This document shows, piece by piece, positions 26,956 through 34,871 of a DNA stretch of 64,000 nt; the first letter of the stretch is position 1; each line of letters starts with the position of its first letter. This stretch comes from UBA1046 sp050945515 (GTDB lineage Bacteria; Bacillota; Clostridia; Saccharofermentanales; DTU023). The translations under genes were made by a program, and so were the position numbers. The notes below the pieces were generated by a model that saw only the letters and a program-made list of their open reading frames with translations, searched no databases and was not told the DNA's origin. Where the stretch lies: positions 1 through 64,000 of the forward strand of contig JBMNTB010000002.1 of the NCBI GenBank assembly GCA_050945515.1. The letters are read 5' to 3'.

Positions 26956-29600
26956 ATGCGATAGAACAGACTTTTGATCCAATAGCCAAAGAGCAACAGA
27001 TATATGATTCATGGTTGAGCAGCAAGGCTTTTGCTGCGGCTCCCAATCGGAATAAGGAACCATATTGTATTGTGATGCCGCCGCCCAATATCACTGGACG
27101 TCTGCATATGGGGCATGCCCTGGACAATACTTTACAGGATATCTTAATCCGCTGGCGACGCCTGCAAGGTTATGAGGCCTTATGGTTGCCCGGCACAGAT
27201 CATGCTGCGATTGCCACGGAAGCTAGAATTGTGGAAGCTATGCGCGAAGAGGGGCTGACTAAAGAAGAGCTTGGGCGTGAAGGATTTATGGCTAAAGCCT
27301 GGGAGTGGAAAGAGCTTTATGGCGGGGCCATTACCAATCAGCTGGCAAGACTGGGTGCTTCCTGTGACTGGGATCGCGAACGATTTACAATGGATGATAA
27401 ACTGTCCCATGCAGTCAATGAAGTTTTCGTCAGACTGTACAACAAAGGGCTGATCTATCGTGGTGAGCGTATTATCAACTGGTGTCCTCATTGTCTGACC
27501 ACAATTTCCGATGCGGAAGTTGAATATACTGATGTCGAAGCTGCTTTCTATTATGTCCGCTATCCTCTGGTTGACGGATCGGCGGATCTGGTTCTGGCGA
27601 CAACCAGGCCTGAAACCATGTTGGCAGACACTGCGGTGGCGGTTCACCCTGCTGATGAGCGCTTTCAATCATTTATTGGCAAGATGGTCAAGCTGCCCCT
27701 AACTGATAGAGAAATTCCGGTTATTGCAGATCATTATGTTGACCGTGAGTTAGGAACAGGTGTTGTTAAAATTACACCGGCCCACGATCCGAATGACTTT
27801 GAAATCGGTCTCCGACATGATTTGCCGATTATCAATTTATTGACTGAAGATGCATATTTGAATGAACATGGCGGCCGCTATGCCGGTATGAATGTTGAAG
27901 AGGCCAGAAGAGAGATCGTGAAGGATCTCCGGGAGGGAGGCTTCCTGGTTAGGAGCGAGCAGTTGAATCATGCAGTAGGTACCTGTTATCGCTGTGCTAC
28001 TGTCGTGGAACCGCGTATTTCTTTGCAGTGGTTTGTCAAAATGTCAGATTTGGTAAAACCTGCAATTGAAGTAGTGCGAGAAGGTAAAATCGATTTTGTT
28101 CCGGAGAGATTTGCGAAAACATATTTCAACTGGATGGAAAATTCCCGCGACTGGTGCATCTCGCGTCAATTATGGTGGGGACATCGCATTCCAGTCTGGT
28201 ATTGTACCGACTGTGGCAAGCATAGTGTGGCTACGACAACTCCTGACAGCTGCCATCATTGCGGTAAATCTTCCTTAGTTCAGGACGAGGATACTTTGGA
28301 TACTTGGTTTTCTTCAGCATTGTGGCCATTCTCGACTCTGGGTTGGCCCGAGCAGACTGAAGAATTGGCTTACTTTTATCCGACGGATGTTTTGGTGACC
28401 GGCTATGATATTATTACTTTCTGGGTTTCGCGCATGATATTTTCGGCGCTGGAGCATACCGATCAAATTCCGTTTCGCTATGTTTTTGTCCATGGACTGG
28501 TTCGTGATGCACTGGGCAGAAAAATGTCTAAATCGTTGAAAAATGGTATTGATCCGATGGAAGTGATAGATAACTATGGGGCTGATGCACTGCGCTATGC
28601 CTTGGTCATTGGTAGCGCACCTGGTAATGATCAACGTTTCCAAAATGAAAAAATTGAAGCCGGACGCAATTTCATGAATAAAATATGGAATGCGCTGCGC
28701 TTCGTAGTTTTGAATTTTGATCAGGAGATGGATTTTTCCTCTGTTAAGGACTCCGACTTGGCTCTGGAGGATCGCTGGATACTGGCAGAACTGAATGACA
28801 CGATTCGCGAAGTAGAGCGCAATCTGGAAAATTTTGAGATCGGTCTGGCTTTGACTAAGATATATTCTTTCCTGTGGGATCTCTACTGTGATTGGTATAT
28901 TGAGGCTGTAAAGCCCAGACTGCTGGAGAAAGGCAGTCAGTCGAGACTTAGCGCGCAGTTTACTCTCAATCATGTCTTAATTCAGACTATCACTTTGTTA
29001 CATCCTTTCATGCCATTTGTAACAGAAGAAATCTATCGGCATCTGATCCATGATCAGGGTCAATTAATTAGAGCAGACTGGCCACTGTCTAAGTCTGATT
29101 ATGATTTTAAGTTGGAACAGGAACAGATGCATATTCTGATGGAAGCCGTCCGGCAGGTCAGAAATATCCGGGCAGAATATAAGCTGCCGCCACAGCAGGA
29201 GATCAAGCTAATGGTCTTAAGCAGTGATCAAGATATTTTAACCTTGTTCTCTGAGAACAGTCTCTTCATGAAGAGACTGGCGCGGGCAGGAGAAATTTCC
29301 TGTCATTCAGATCGCAATGCGATCCCTGCCGATGCAGTGCAAATCCAATTCCCCGGCGGAGAGATCTTCATTCCCTTGCAAGAGCTATTGGATATTGAGG
29401 TTGAAATAGAGCGCCTGACAACTGAAGCCGATAGACTTCAAAGTGAAATTAAACGAGCAGAAAAGAAACTGGCAAATGCTAATTTCGTGACTAAGGCGCC
29501 GCCGCATATTGTATCGCTGGAGAAAGACAAAATCGAAAAATACAGCGGCATGCTGGAAAATATCAAAAACAGACGCGACAAATTGATGTCAATGATATGA
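26943..29600 (+). CDS. valS: Valyl-tRNA synthetase
   Basis: ValS charges tRNA-Val and edits mischarged threonine. The 885-residue class I synthetase has HIGH-type motif PPPNITGRLHMGHALDN (residues ~44-60), a CP1 editing domain (LATTRPETMLADTAVAVHP) and KMSKS in GRKMSKSLKNGIDP. Two CxxC pairs form a zinc knuckle (CTDC...CHHC). The C-terminal Val-tRNA synthetase coiled coil (about 815-885) is present. The start is inside the end of the SASA-type gene, with AGGAGA upstream, so it lacks the T-box leader often found in Bacillota valS genes. Confidence 0.97.
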   Translation: MARIDAIEQTFDPIAKEQQIYDSWLSSKAFAAAPNRNKEPYCIVMPPPNITGRLHMGHALDNTLQDILIRWRRLQGYEALWLPGTDHAAIATEARIVEAMREEGLTKEELGREGFMAKAWEWKELYGGAITNQLARLGASCDWDRERFTMDDKLSHAVNEVFVRLYNKGLIYRGERIINWCPHCLTTISDAEVEYTDVEAAFYYVRYPLVDGSADLVLATTRPETMLADTAVAVHPADERFQSFIGKMVKLPLTDREIPVIADHYVDRELGTGVVKITPAHDPNDFEIGLRHDLPIINLLTEDAYLNEHGGRYAGMNVEEARREIVKDLREGGFLVRSEQLNHAVGTCYRCATVVEPRISLQWFVKMSDLVKPAIEVVREGKIDFVPERFAKTYFNWMENSRDWCISRQLWWGHRIPVWYCTDCGKHSVATTTPDSCHHCGKSSLVQDEDTLDTWFSSALWPFSTLGWPEQTEELAYFYPTDVLVTGYDIITFWVSRMIFSALEHTDQIPFRYVFVHGLVRDALGRKMSKSLKNGIDPMEVIDNYGADALRYALVIGSAPGNDQRFQNEKIEAGRNFMNKIWNALRFVVLNFDQEMDFSSVKDSDLALEDRWILAELNDTIREVERNLENFEIGLALTKIYSFLWDLYCDWYIEAVKPRLLEKGSQSRLSAQFTLNHVLIQTITLLHPFMPFVTEEIYRHLIHDQGQLIRADWPLSKSDYDFKLEQEQMHILMEAVRQVRNIRAEYKLPPQQEIKLMVLSSDQDILTLFSENSLFMKRLARAGEISCHSDRNAIPADAVQIQFPGGEIFIPLQELLDIEVEIERLTTEADRLQSEIKRAEKKLANANFVTKAPPHIVSLEKDKIEKYSGMLENIKNRRDKLMSMI

Positions 29601-29657
29601 TAATTATATAACCGGTTTTAAACCAATATATTCAATGGTTGTGGAAAGGGGAGAAAA

Positions 29658-30599
29658 ATGCCATTAGTATCTACAAGAGACATGTTTAAGAAAGCCTATG
29701 AGGGTGGCTATGCAATTGGTGCCTTCAATGTCAACAATATGGAGATTATCCAGGGTATCGTCAATGTAGCCACAAAGTTGAGAGCGCCTTTGATTTTGCA
29801 AGTATCTGCCGGCGCCAGGAAATATGCCAATCAGACGTATCTGCTCAAATTGGTCGAAGCGGCTATTATCGAATCCAATCTGCCCATTGCTTTACATCTG
29901 GATCATGGGGATAGCTTTGAATTGTGTAAGAATGTAATTGATGGCGGTTTTACATCAGTTATGATTGATGGTTCACATTTGCCCTATGAAGAAAATGTTG
30001 CTTTAGTGCAGAGAGTGGTGGATTATGCTCACAACCATGATCCTTATATTACTGTTGAAGCTGAATTGGGTCGTTTAGAGGGCGTGGAAGATGATGTTAA
30101 GGTTAGTGCAGAAGATGCATCATATACTGACCCTGAACAGGTCGAGGACTTTGTGACCAGGACAGGATGTGATTCTCTGGCGATAGCGATTGGGACTAGT
30201 CACGGTGCCTATAAGTTCAAGCCCGGACAAAAACCACAGCTGAGATTTGATATCCTGGAAGAAATTCAAAAATTATTGCCGGGCTTTCCTATCGTTCTGC
30301 ATGGTGCCAGCTCAGTAGTTCCCGAATATGTAGAAATGATCAATCAGCACGGCGGGAATATGCCTGACGCCATTGGCATACCTGAGAGTATGCTCCGCCA
30401 GGCAGCTCAGATGGCAGTTTGTAAGATTAACATAGATAGTGATCTCCGCCTGGCTATGACCGGCACAATTCGTAAATTCATGGCTGATAATCCGGCAGAA
30501 TTTGATCCGCGTAAATATCTGGGCCCCGCCAGGGATGCTATTGAAAAAATGGTTGCCCATAAAATAGTGAATGTACTGGGTTGTGATGGGAAAGCCTGA
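29658..30599 (+). CDS. fba: Class II fructose-bisphosphate aldolase
   Basis: The zinc-dependent aldolase splits fructose-1,6-bisphosphate into two triose phosphates. The 313-residue protein has the catalytic/zinc block ALHLDHGDSFELC (residues ~78-90), the second class II signature block VEAELGRLEGVEDDV, and LHGASSV in the C-terminal half carrying another zinc histidine. It starts with the class II pattern MPLVSTRDMFKKA. AAAGGGGAG lies five to six bases before the ATG. Its end overlaps the start of ligA. Confidence 0.95.
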   Translation: MPLVSTRDMFKKAYEGGYAIGAFNVNNMEIIQGIVNVATKLRAPLILQVSAGARKYANQTYLLKLVEAAIIESNLPIALHLDHGDSFELCKNVIDGGFTSVMIDGSHLPYEENVALVQRVVDYAHNHDPYITVEAELGRLEGVEDDVKVSAEDASYTDPEQVEDFVTRTGCDSLAIAIGTSHGAYKFKPGQKPQLRFDILEEIQKLLPGFPIVLHGASSVVPEYVEMINQHGGNMPDAIGIPESMLRQAAQMAVCKINIDSDLRLAMTGTIRKFMADNPAEFDPRKYLGPARDAIEKMVAHKIVNVLGCDGKA

Positions 30600-32631
30600 G
30601 ATAGTTCAGTCTGAAGAGTCAAAGGCCCAAGAGAGAATCATTCGCCTTAGTGCACAACTGCGGCAATACAATCACCAATATTATGATCTTGATCAGCCGA
30701 CTATCTCTGATGCCGAATATGATTTTCTGCTGCAGGAGCTGATCAGCTTAGAGCAGCAATGGCCGGAGTTTGTTGTGCCTGATTCACCGACGCAGGTGGT
30801 AGGGGGGCAAGCTGATTCTGCTTTAGGCCAGATCAGGCATCGTGTGCCGATGTTATCGCTCCAGGATGTTTTTTCCTGGAGCGATGTGGCTGATTTTACA
30901 CAGCGAATTCGACAAGTAGATAAGAAGGCATTATTTGTTGTTGAAAGAAAGATTGATGGTCTTTCTCTCAGTATTCGCTATCACAATGGAGTAATGGTTC
31001 AGGCAGTAACACGGGGTGATGGTGAATTTTTCGGCGAGGATGCTACGAAAAATGCACGGGAACTATCAGGTATTCCCACCTCTATTGACCCCTCGATTGT
31101 TGATCTGGAAGTCCGGGGCGAAGTCTATATGCTGGTATCTGACTTTCAAGATATTAATCGAGTTTTGGAAGATCAAAATCAAAAAACATATGCCAATCCG
31201 CGCAATCTGGCCTCCGGTACGATGCGCCAACTGGATTCCCAAATTGTTAGAGAGAGAAAACTCAGATTTTTTGTCTTCAATCTTCAGTTGATGGAGCCGA
31301 ACATTTTTGACAGCCATGCAGAATCCTTGCATTGGTTGGAAACACAAGGTTTTTCGGTCAGTCCCGGTTTTGTTGTCTGCAGATCGGATCAAGAGGTTGA
31401 GGAAGCTATAAGCGGGATTGGCGAGCTACGGGGTCAGATAGATTATGCGATAGATGGCGCAGTGATCAAAGTTGATGATCTGGATCTGCGGAGCAGATTG
31501 GGCACTACTAGCAAAGTGCCTCGCTGGGCGGTAGCATTTAAGTATCCTCCGGAGGAGAAGAGTACTTTGCTCCGGGATATTATTGTTCAGGTTGGGCGAA
31601 CCGGTCGTATCACACCAATGGCGATCCTGGAGCCGGTACATTTGGCTGGAACTCTGGTCAGTAGAGCTACATTGCATAATCAGGGCTATATTGATGCACT
31701 TGATATCAGAGTCGGGGATACCGTTCGGGTTCATAAGAGCGGTGAAATTATTCCGGCAGTTATCGGAGTCGACTTTGAAAAACGTCCTGAAGGGGCTGAA
31801 AGATTTGTGCTTCCGTCAAATTGCCCTGTCTGTGGTGCAGATACGGTCTATATTGATGACGGAGCGGATTTGTTTTGTACCGGCCTTGATTGCCCGGCCC
31901 AGTTATCCCGACATCTGGTCTATTTTGCTTCCCGAGCGGCTATGGACATAGCCGGCTTAGGTTCAGCAACTGTGGAAGCATTGATGGATCATGGTTATCT
32001 CAAGAGCATAGCTGATATATATAAGTTATTTTCTCGACGTGCCGAACTGATCAATCAGGGCATTGTAGGTCGACAACGCTCAGTCGACAATTTGCTGGCG
32101 CAGATTGAAAAATCCAAACAAAATCCTCTCTATCAGCTGTTATCCGGCCTGGGCATCCCGGGAGTAGGACGCCAGACGGCACGAAATATTGCTGCAGCAA
32201 TGGGTTCAATGGAAAAGTTAAGTGAAGCTGAAACTGAGGATTTTCTTCGGATTCCTGATGTGGGAAAGATCACGGCAGATAATCTCTACAGATTCTTCAG
32301 GCAAGATCAGAACAGGCATCTTTTGGAGGAGCTCGCTGCAGCGGGAGTCAGAATGTTTGATGAGAAACCAGTATTGACGGAGACACCACTGTCAAATCTG
32401 AACTTTGTTATTACCGGCAGTTTCTCGGATTTGAGTAGAGAGCAGTTTACTAGGTTAATTGAAAATGCAGGGGGCAGAGTATCGGAATCTGTTTCTAAAA
32501 AAACTGATTATGTCATTGCGGGAGAGAAAGCAGGAAGTAAAATTGACAAGGCTAATTCTTTGGGGATTAGTATTATCAGCTGGGATGAATTCTTTGCCCT
32601 TTTCCCCGACCTTGCAGTAACAAAGGAATGA
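30586..32631 (+). CDS. ligA: NAD-dependent DNA ligase
   Basis: LigA seals nicks in replication and repair using NAD+. The 681-residue protein has the adenylation lysine in ERKIDGLSLS, the OB-fold region, a four-cysteine zinc finger (CPVC...CTGLDC), helix-hairpin-helix repeats and a C-terminal BRCT domain (LNFVITGSFSDLSREQF to the end). ATG 30586 (MGKPEIV) is chosen; ATG 30571 is five codons upstream inside fba. Either start overlaps fba, so expression is coupled to the aldolase gene. Confidence 0.95.
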   Translation: MGKPEIVQSEESKAQERIIRLSAQLRQYNHQYYDLDQPTISDAEYDFLLQELISLEQQWPEFVVPDSPTQVVGGQADSALGQIRHRVPMLSLQDVFSWSDVADFTQRIRQVDKKALFVVERKIDGLSLSIRYHNGVMVQAVTRGDGEFFGEDATKNARELSGIPTSIDPSIVDLEVRGEVYMLVSDFQDINRVLEDQNQKTYANPRNLASGTMRQLDSQIVRERKLRFFVFNLQLMEPNIFDSHAESLHWLETQGFSVSPGFVVCRSDQEVEEAISGIGELRGQIDYAIDGAVIKVDDLDLRSRLGTTSKVPRWAVAFKYPPEEKSTLLRDIIVQVGRTGRITPMAILEPVHLAGTLVSRATLHNQGYIDALDIRVGDTVRVHKSGEIIPAVIGVDFEKRPEGAERFVLPSNCPVCGADTVYIDDGADLFCTGLDCPAQLSRHLVYFASRAAMDIAGLGSATVEALMDHGYLKSIADIYKLFSRRAELINQGIVGRQRSVDNLLAQIEKSKQNPLYQLLSGLGIPGVGRQTARNIAAAMGSMEKLSEAETEDFLRIPDVGKITADNLYRFFRQDQNRHLLEELAAAGVRMFDEKPVLTETPLSNLNFVITGSFSDLSREQFTRLIENAGGRVSESVSKKTDYVIAGEKAGSKIDKANSLGISIISWDEFFALFPDLAVTKE

Positions 32632-32638
32632 AACCAAG

Positions 32639-33064
32639 ATGAAAATATATTTTGTATTTGGTCTGCTTGTCAGTCTCTTATTAGTTCTTTTTCTAATCAA
32701 AATTTTGATTACTCTGCTCCGTGTGAATTGGAATCATAATAATCAAAAGTGGTATTCATATCTGTTCCCGGTAATCATAGCTATCGTAATAGCTTGGTCC
32801 ACTGTAACTCAACTTTATCCCAGACTGATGGATTTGGTTCAACTGGCAAATGGTCATTATAATTTAACGGAAGCCGTTTTGACCCCAAATGATATCAAAG
32901 GGAACTATATAGTCATAAATGATACCCGCTATTATCACTCTCCTTTAGGTTATGATTGGCCTATAGGGGATAAATTACAGATCATGTCCTCACCAAATAT
33001 GAATTATGTGATTCGTTTCACTGCAGTTAAAGAAGCTAGCCCGGATGATGCGAATGATCCTTAA
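32639..33064 (+). CDS. Unknown membrane protein with extracytoplasmic tail
   Basis: I do not recognise this 141-residue protein. It has two hydrophobic segments (about residues 3-27 and 41-60) and a polar C-terminal region of about 75 residues that may form a small beta domain outside the membrane. It starts seven bases after the ligA stop, with AAAGGAA upstream, so it is probably the last gene of the fba-ligA unit. Codon use looks ordinary. Confidence 0.65.
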   Translation: MKIYFVFGLLVSLLLVLFLIKILITLLRVNWNHNNQKWYSYLFPVIIAIVIAWSTVTQLYPRLMDLVQLANGHYNLTEAVLTPNDIKGNYIVINDTRYYHSPLGYDWPIGDKLQIMSSPNMNYVIRFTAVKEASPDDANDP

Positions 33065-33240
33065 TGCTTTAGTCGGATTATATTGGCCAGTGACAGACAA
33101 GCACTTACTGGGCTTGAGTTATAGATATTACAGTATAGAAAATTTTGCTAAAACCGGAGTTCAGCACGGGATTTGTTGTGACAAAAGCTGGATAGTAAGA
33201 AGCTTTTAAATATCAATACTATGCAAGAAAAAATATAAAC

Positions 33241-33282
33241 GAGAGGGGGATAATGAAAAACAATATAGAGGAGAGGGGGATA
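33241..33282 (+). repeat. Duplicated SD motif at the Spo0A-like gene start
   Basis: The 12-mer gagagggggata occurs at 33241-33252 and again at 33271-33282, exactly 30 bases apart. The first copy serves ATG 33253. The second is followed by TTG (33286) and GTG (33289) in the same frame. Confidence 0.7.
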
Positions 33283-34008
33283 GTATTGGTGAACAGAAAT
33301 GAAATAGATCAAAGAGTTTCAGGGAAATATCCTGACGGGACCTTTTGTGTTCCAAGTTTTCCGCACATGAACGGTTTATCTGCCAAGCCGGATTCTCTCA
33401 TTCACATTTATCTTGCCGCTTCGGACAAGGATTTGTTGAATCAGGTCAATAGAATTCTCCAGAAAAGAGGCCTGATGGGTCTGGTTGATATGTCAGGCAG
33501 AATCAAATTTGTTTTGGACGGTAGAAGGGGAGCTAGTTATGCTGCCAGGAGATTCAGTGATTATGCCTCAGAAGTAGCTTTATCTTTTCGGGATCAGTTA
33601 GCGGCCGATGATTCCTTAGTAGAATCATGCATCAACAACATAATGAGCGGATATGGTTTTAGAACCAGATTGAGGGGCTATGTACTACTGAGGAGAATGC
33701 TGTTTTTAGCTTTCAGGGATCCGGCATTGATCAGTCCGATTACCAAACGCCTTTATCCTGTGATAGCTGAGGAATTTCGGATCACTTTGCCGCAAATAGA
33801 ACGAAATCTACGCTATTTGATTAAGACTCTATTGGATGATGAGGCGAGCGCTTTAAGACAGGGCAAGAATAAAGACCAAAAAGCCTTTTGGTTATCTTGT
33901 GATAATCAAGAAGGTAAACCAACTATAACTTCTACTTTAGCCAGATTACATGACCAAGTTATGAAGGAGTTTCGGTCACAACTGTCTCAAAAACAGAACA
34001 CATGCTAA
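33253..34008 (+). CDS. Spo0A C-terminal-type DNA-binding protein without an intact receiver
   Basis: Spo0A is the master sporulation regulator. Its C-terminal effector domain binds 0A boxes. In this 251-residue protein about residues 118-235 match that domain: GYGFRTRLRGYVLLRRM, then ITKRLYPVIAEEF and QIERNLRYLI correspond to GYLYLREA, ITKVLYPDIAKKF and RVERAIRHAI of Spo0A. The N-terminal part is too short for a full receiver. The stretch HIYLAASDKDLLNQVNRIL (about 51-69) resembles the first strand and helix of one, but no phosphoacceptor Asp is evident. It is therefore probably not a phosphorelay target. An SD site GAGAGGGGG precedes ATG 33253, and a copy lies 30 bases on. A TTTGT-4-ACAAA inverted repeat lies at 33172-33185. 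Confidence 0.72.
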   Translation: MKNNIEERGIVLVNRNEIDQRVSGKYPDGTFCVPSFPHMNGLSAKPDSLIHIYLAASDKDLLNQVNRILQKRGLMGLVDMSGRIKFVLDGRRGASYAARRFSDYASEVALSFRDQLAADDSLVESCINNIMSGYGFRTRLRGYVLLRRMLFLAFRDPALISPITKRLYPVIAEEFRITLPQIERNLRYLIKTLLDDEASALRQGKNKDQKAFWLSCDNQEGKPTITSTLARLHDQVMKEFRSQLSQKQNTC

Positions 34009-34124
34009 TGTCTCCATCGTATATTTTGCTTTGCATGTTTTATCCAAGTTGAGAAAGCAGGATACGGTAGCAATGTGGAGAATATAAAGTCATATTGGAT
34101 AATACTGTCTATTATGAAGGCGCA

Positions 34125-34161
34125 AAACAAACCACCGGATTACTTAGCCGGTGGTTTGTTT
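34125..34161. terminator. Bidirectional terminator between Spo0A-like gene and HU
   Basis: AAACAAACCACCGG and CCGGTGGTTTGTTT form a perfect 14-bp stem, A-rich on the left and T-rich on the right on each strand. It lies between two convergent genes and can serve both. Confidence 0.8.
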
Positions 34162-34181
34162 AAATGAACTGGATAATAGAT

Positions 34182-34457
34182 TTAGTTGTTGACTTTTTCT
34201 TTTAGATTTTTACCGGCTTTAAAGACGGGTGCTTTAGACGCAGGAATATGAATTTCCTCTTTAGTGCTTGGATTGCGGCCTTTCCGGGCAGCACGCTGAC
34301 GCACTTCAAATGTGCCAAAGCCAACCAATACGACTTTTTCCCCCTCGGCGAGAGTATCGGTAATTGTGTTTAGCACTGCATTGATGGCCAATTCACTATC
34401 TTTTTTACTAAGCTTGGTTTTTTTGGCAACTGCATCAATTAGATCAGTCTTGTTCAT
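34182..34457 (-). CDS. hup: DNA-binding protein HU
   Basis: HU is a dimeric nucleoid protein that bends DNA. The 91-residue sequence is canonical: MNKTDLIDAVAKKTKLSKKD, the loop VGFGTFEVRQRAARKGRNP and the C-terminal strand-helix. AAGGAGG lies upstream of the ATG on the minus strand. It has its own promoter and a bidirectional terminator, hence a single-gene unit. IHF is excluded by the typical HU arm sequence RNPSTKEEIHIPAS. Confidence 0.95.
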   Translation of the reverse strand: MNKTDLIDAVAKKTKLSKKDSELAINAVLNTITDTLAEGEKVVLVGFGTFEVRQRAARKGRNPSTKEEIHIPASKAPVFKAGKNLKEKVNN

Positions 34458-34490
34458 GGAAAACCTCCTTGGAGTCTTGATTCTTCCCTA

Positions 34491-34519
34491 TTATTAACTA
34501 TGGTTTTATATAATGTCAA
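34491..34519 (-). promoter_or_regulatory. Promoter of hup
   Basis: On the minus strand TTGACA (34519-34514) is followed after 17 bases by TAATAA (34496-34491), about 34 bases upstream of the hup start. Confidence 0.6.
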
Positions 34520-34568
34520 GCCTGAAAGTGCCTAACTACAATGTTTTGAGCCTTTTCGGCAATAATTG

Positions 34569-34597
34569 TTGCGGTTTTTTTAGTGGTAAGATACTAT
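34569..34597 (+). promoter_or_regulatory. Promoter of the DUF1858 gene
   Basis: TTGCGG (34569-34574) and TACTAT (34592-34597) are 17 bases apart, divergent from the hup promoter and 48 bases before the ATG. Confidence 0.5.
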
Positions 34598-34644
34598 GGG
34601 TTAATAAAATCATTAGTTTTTTATGCTTATTGGGGGTAAATACT

Positions 34645-34857
34645 ATGACCGCACAGGTTACTAAAGACATGCTGGTTTCCGACATTATCGAACAGGATCG
34701 GAACTTGGCCGGAGTATTTTTCGCCTATGGCTTATATTGTTTGGGCTGTGTGATGGCTCGCCATGAAACCCTGGAGCAGGCTTGCCAGGTGCATGGCATT
34801 GATGTAGAAGCACTTGTCCGGGATCTGAACCAGTATTTGGAGAAAAACGCAAACTAA
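34645..34857 (+). CDS. DUF1858 redox-disulfide domain protein
   Basis: This 70-residue protein consists of one DUF1858 domain (MLVSDIIEQDRNLAGVFFAYGLYCLGC), a family found beside hybrid-cluster proteins and in ScdA/YtfE-type proteins. Its CLGC pair could act as a redox or metal site. The frame extends upstream to 34513, but ATG 34645 has GGGGG nine bases before it and fits the domain. The next gene, a nucleotide-sugar dehydratase, starts 14 bases after the stop; whether they are functionally linked is unclear. Confidence 0.85.
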   Translation: MTAQVTKDMLVSDIIEQDRNLAGVFFAYGLYCLGCVMARHETLEQACQVHGIDVEALVRDLNQYLEKNAN

Positions 34858-34871
34858 TCTGATCAGCTACT

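Noticed and set aside
33172..33185. 0A-box or operator before the Spo0A-like gene
   Set aside because: The TTTGT-4-ACAAA repeat is short and does not match the TGTCGAA consensus, so it was not listed as a site.
34513..34644. Upstream extension of the DUF1858 frame
   Set aside because: The extra residues match nothing, overlap the hup and DUF1858 promoters, and have no SD. ATG 34645 has one.
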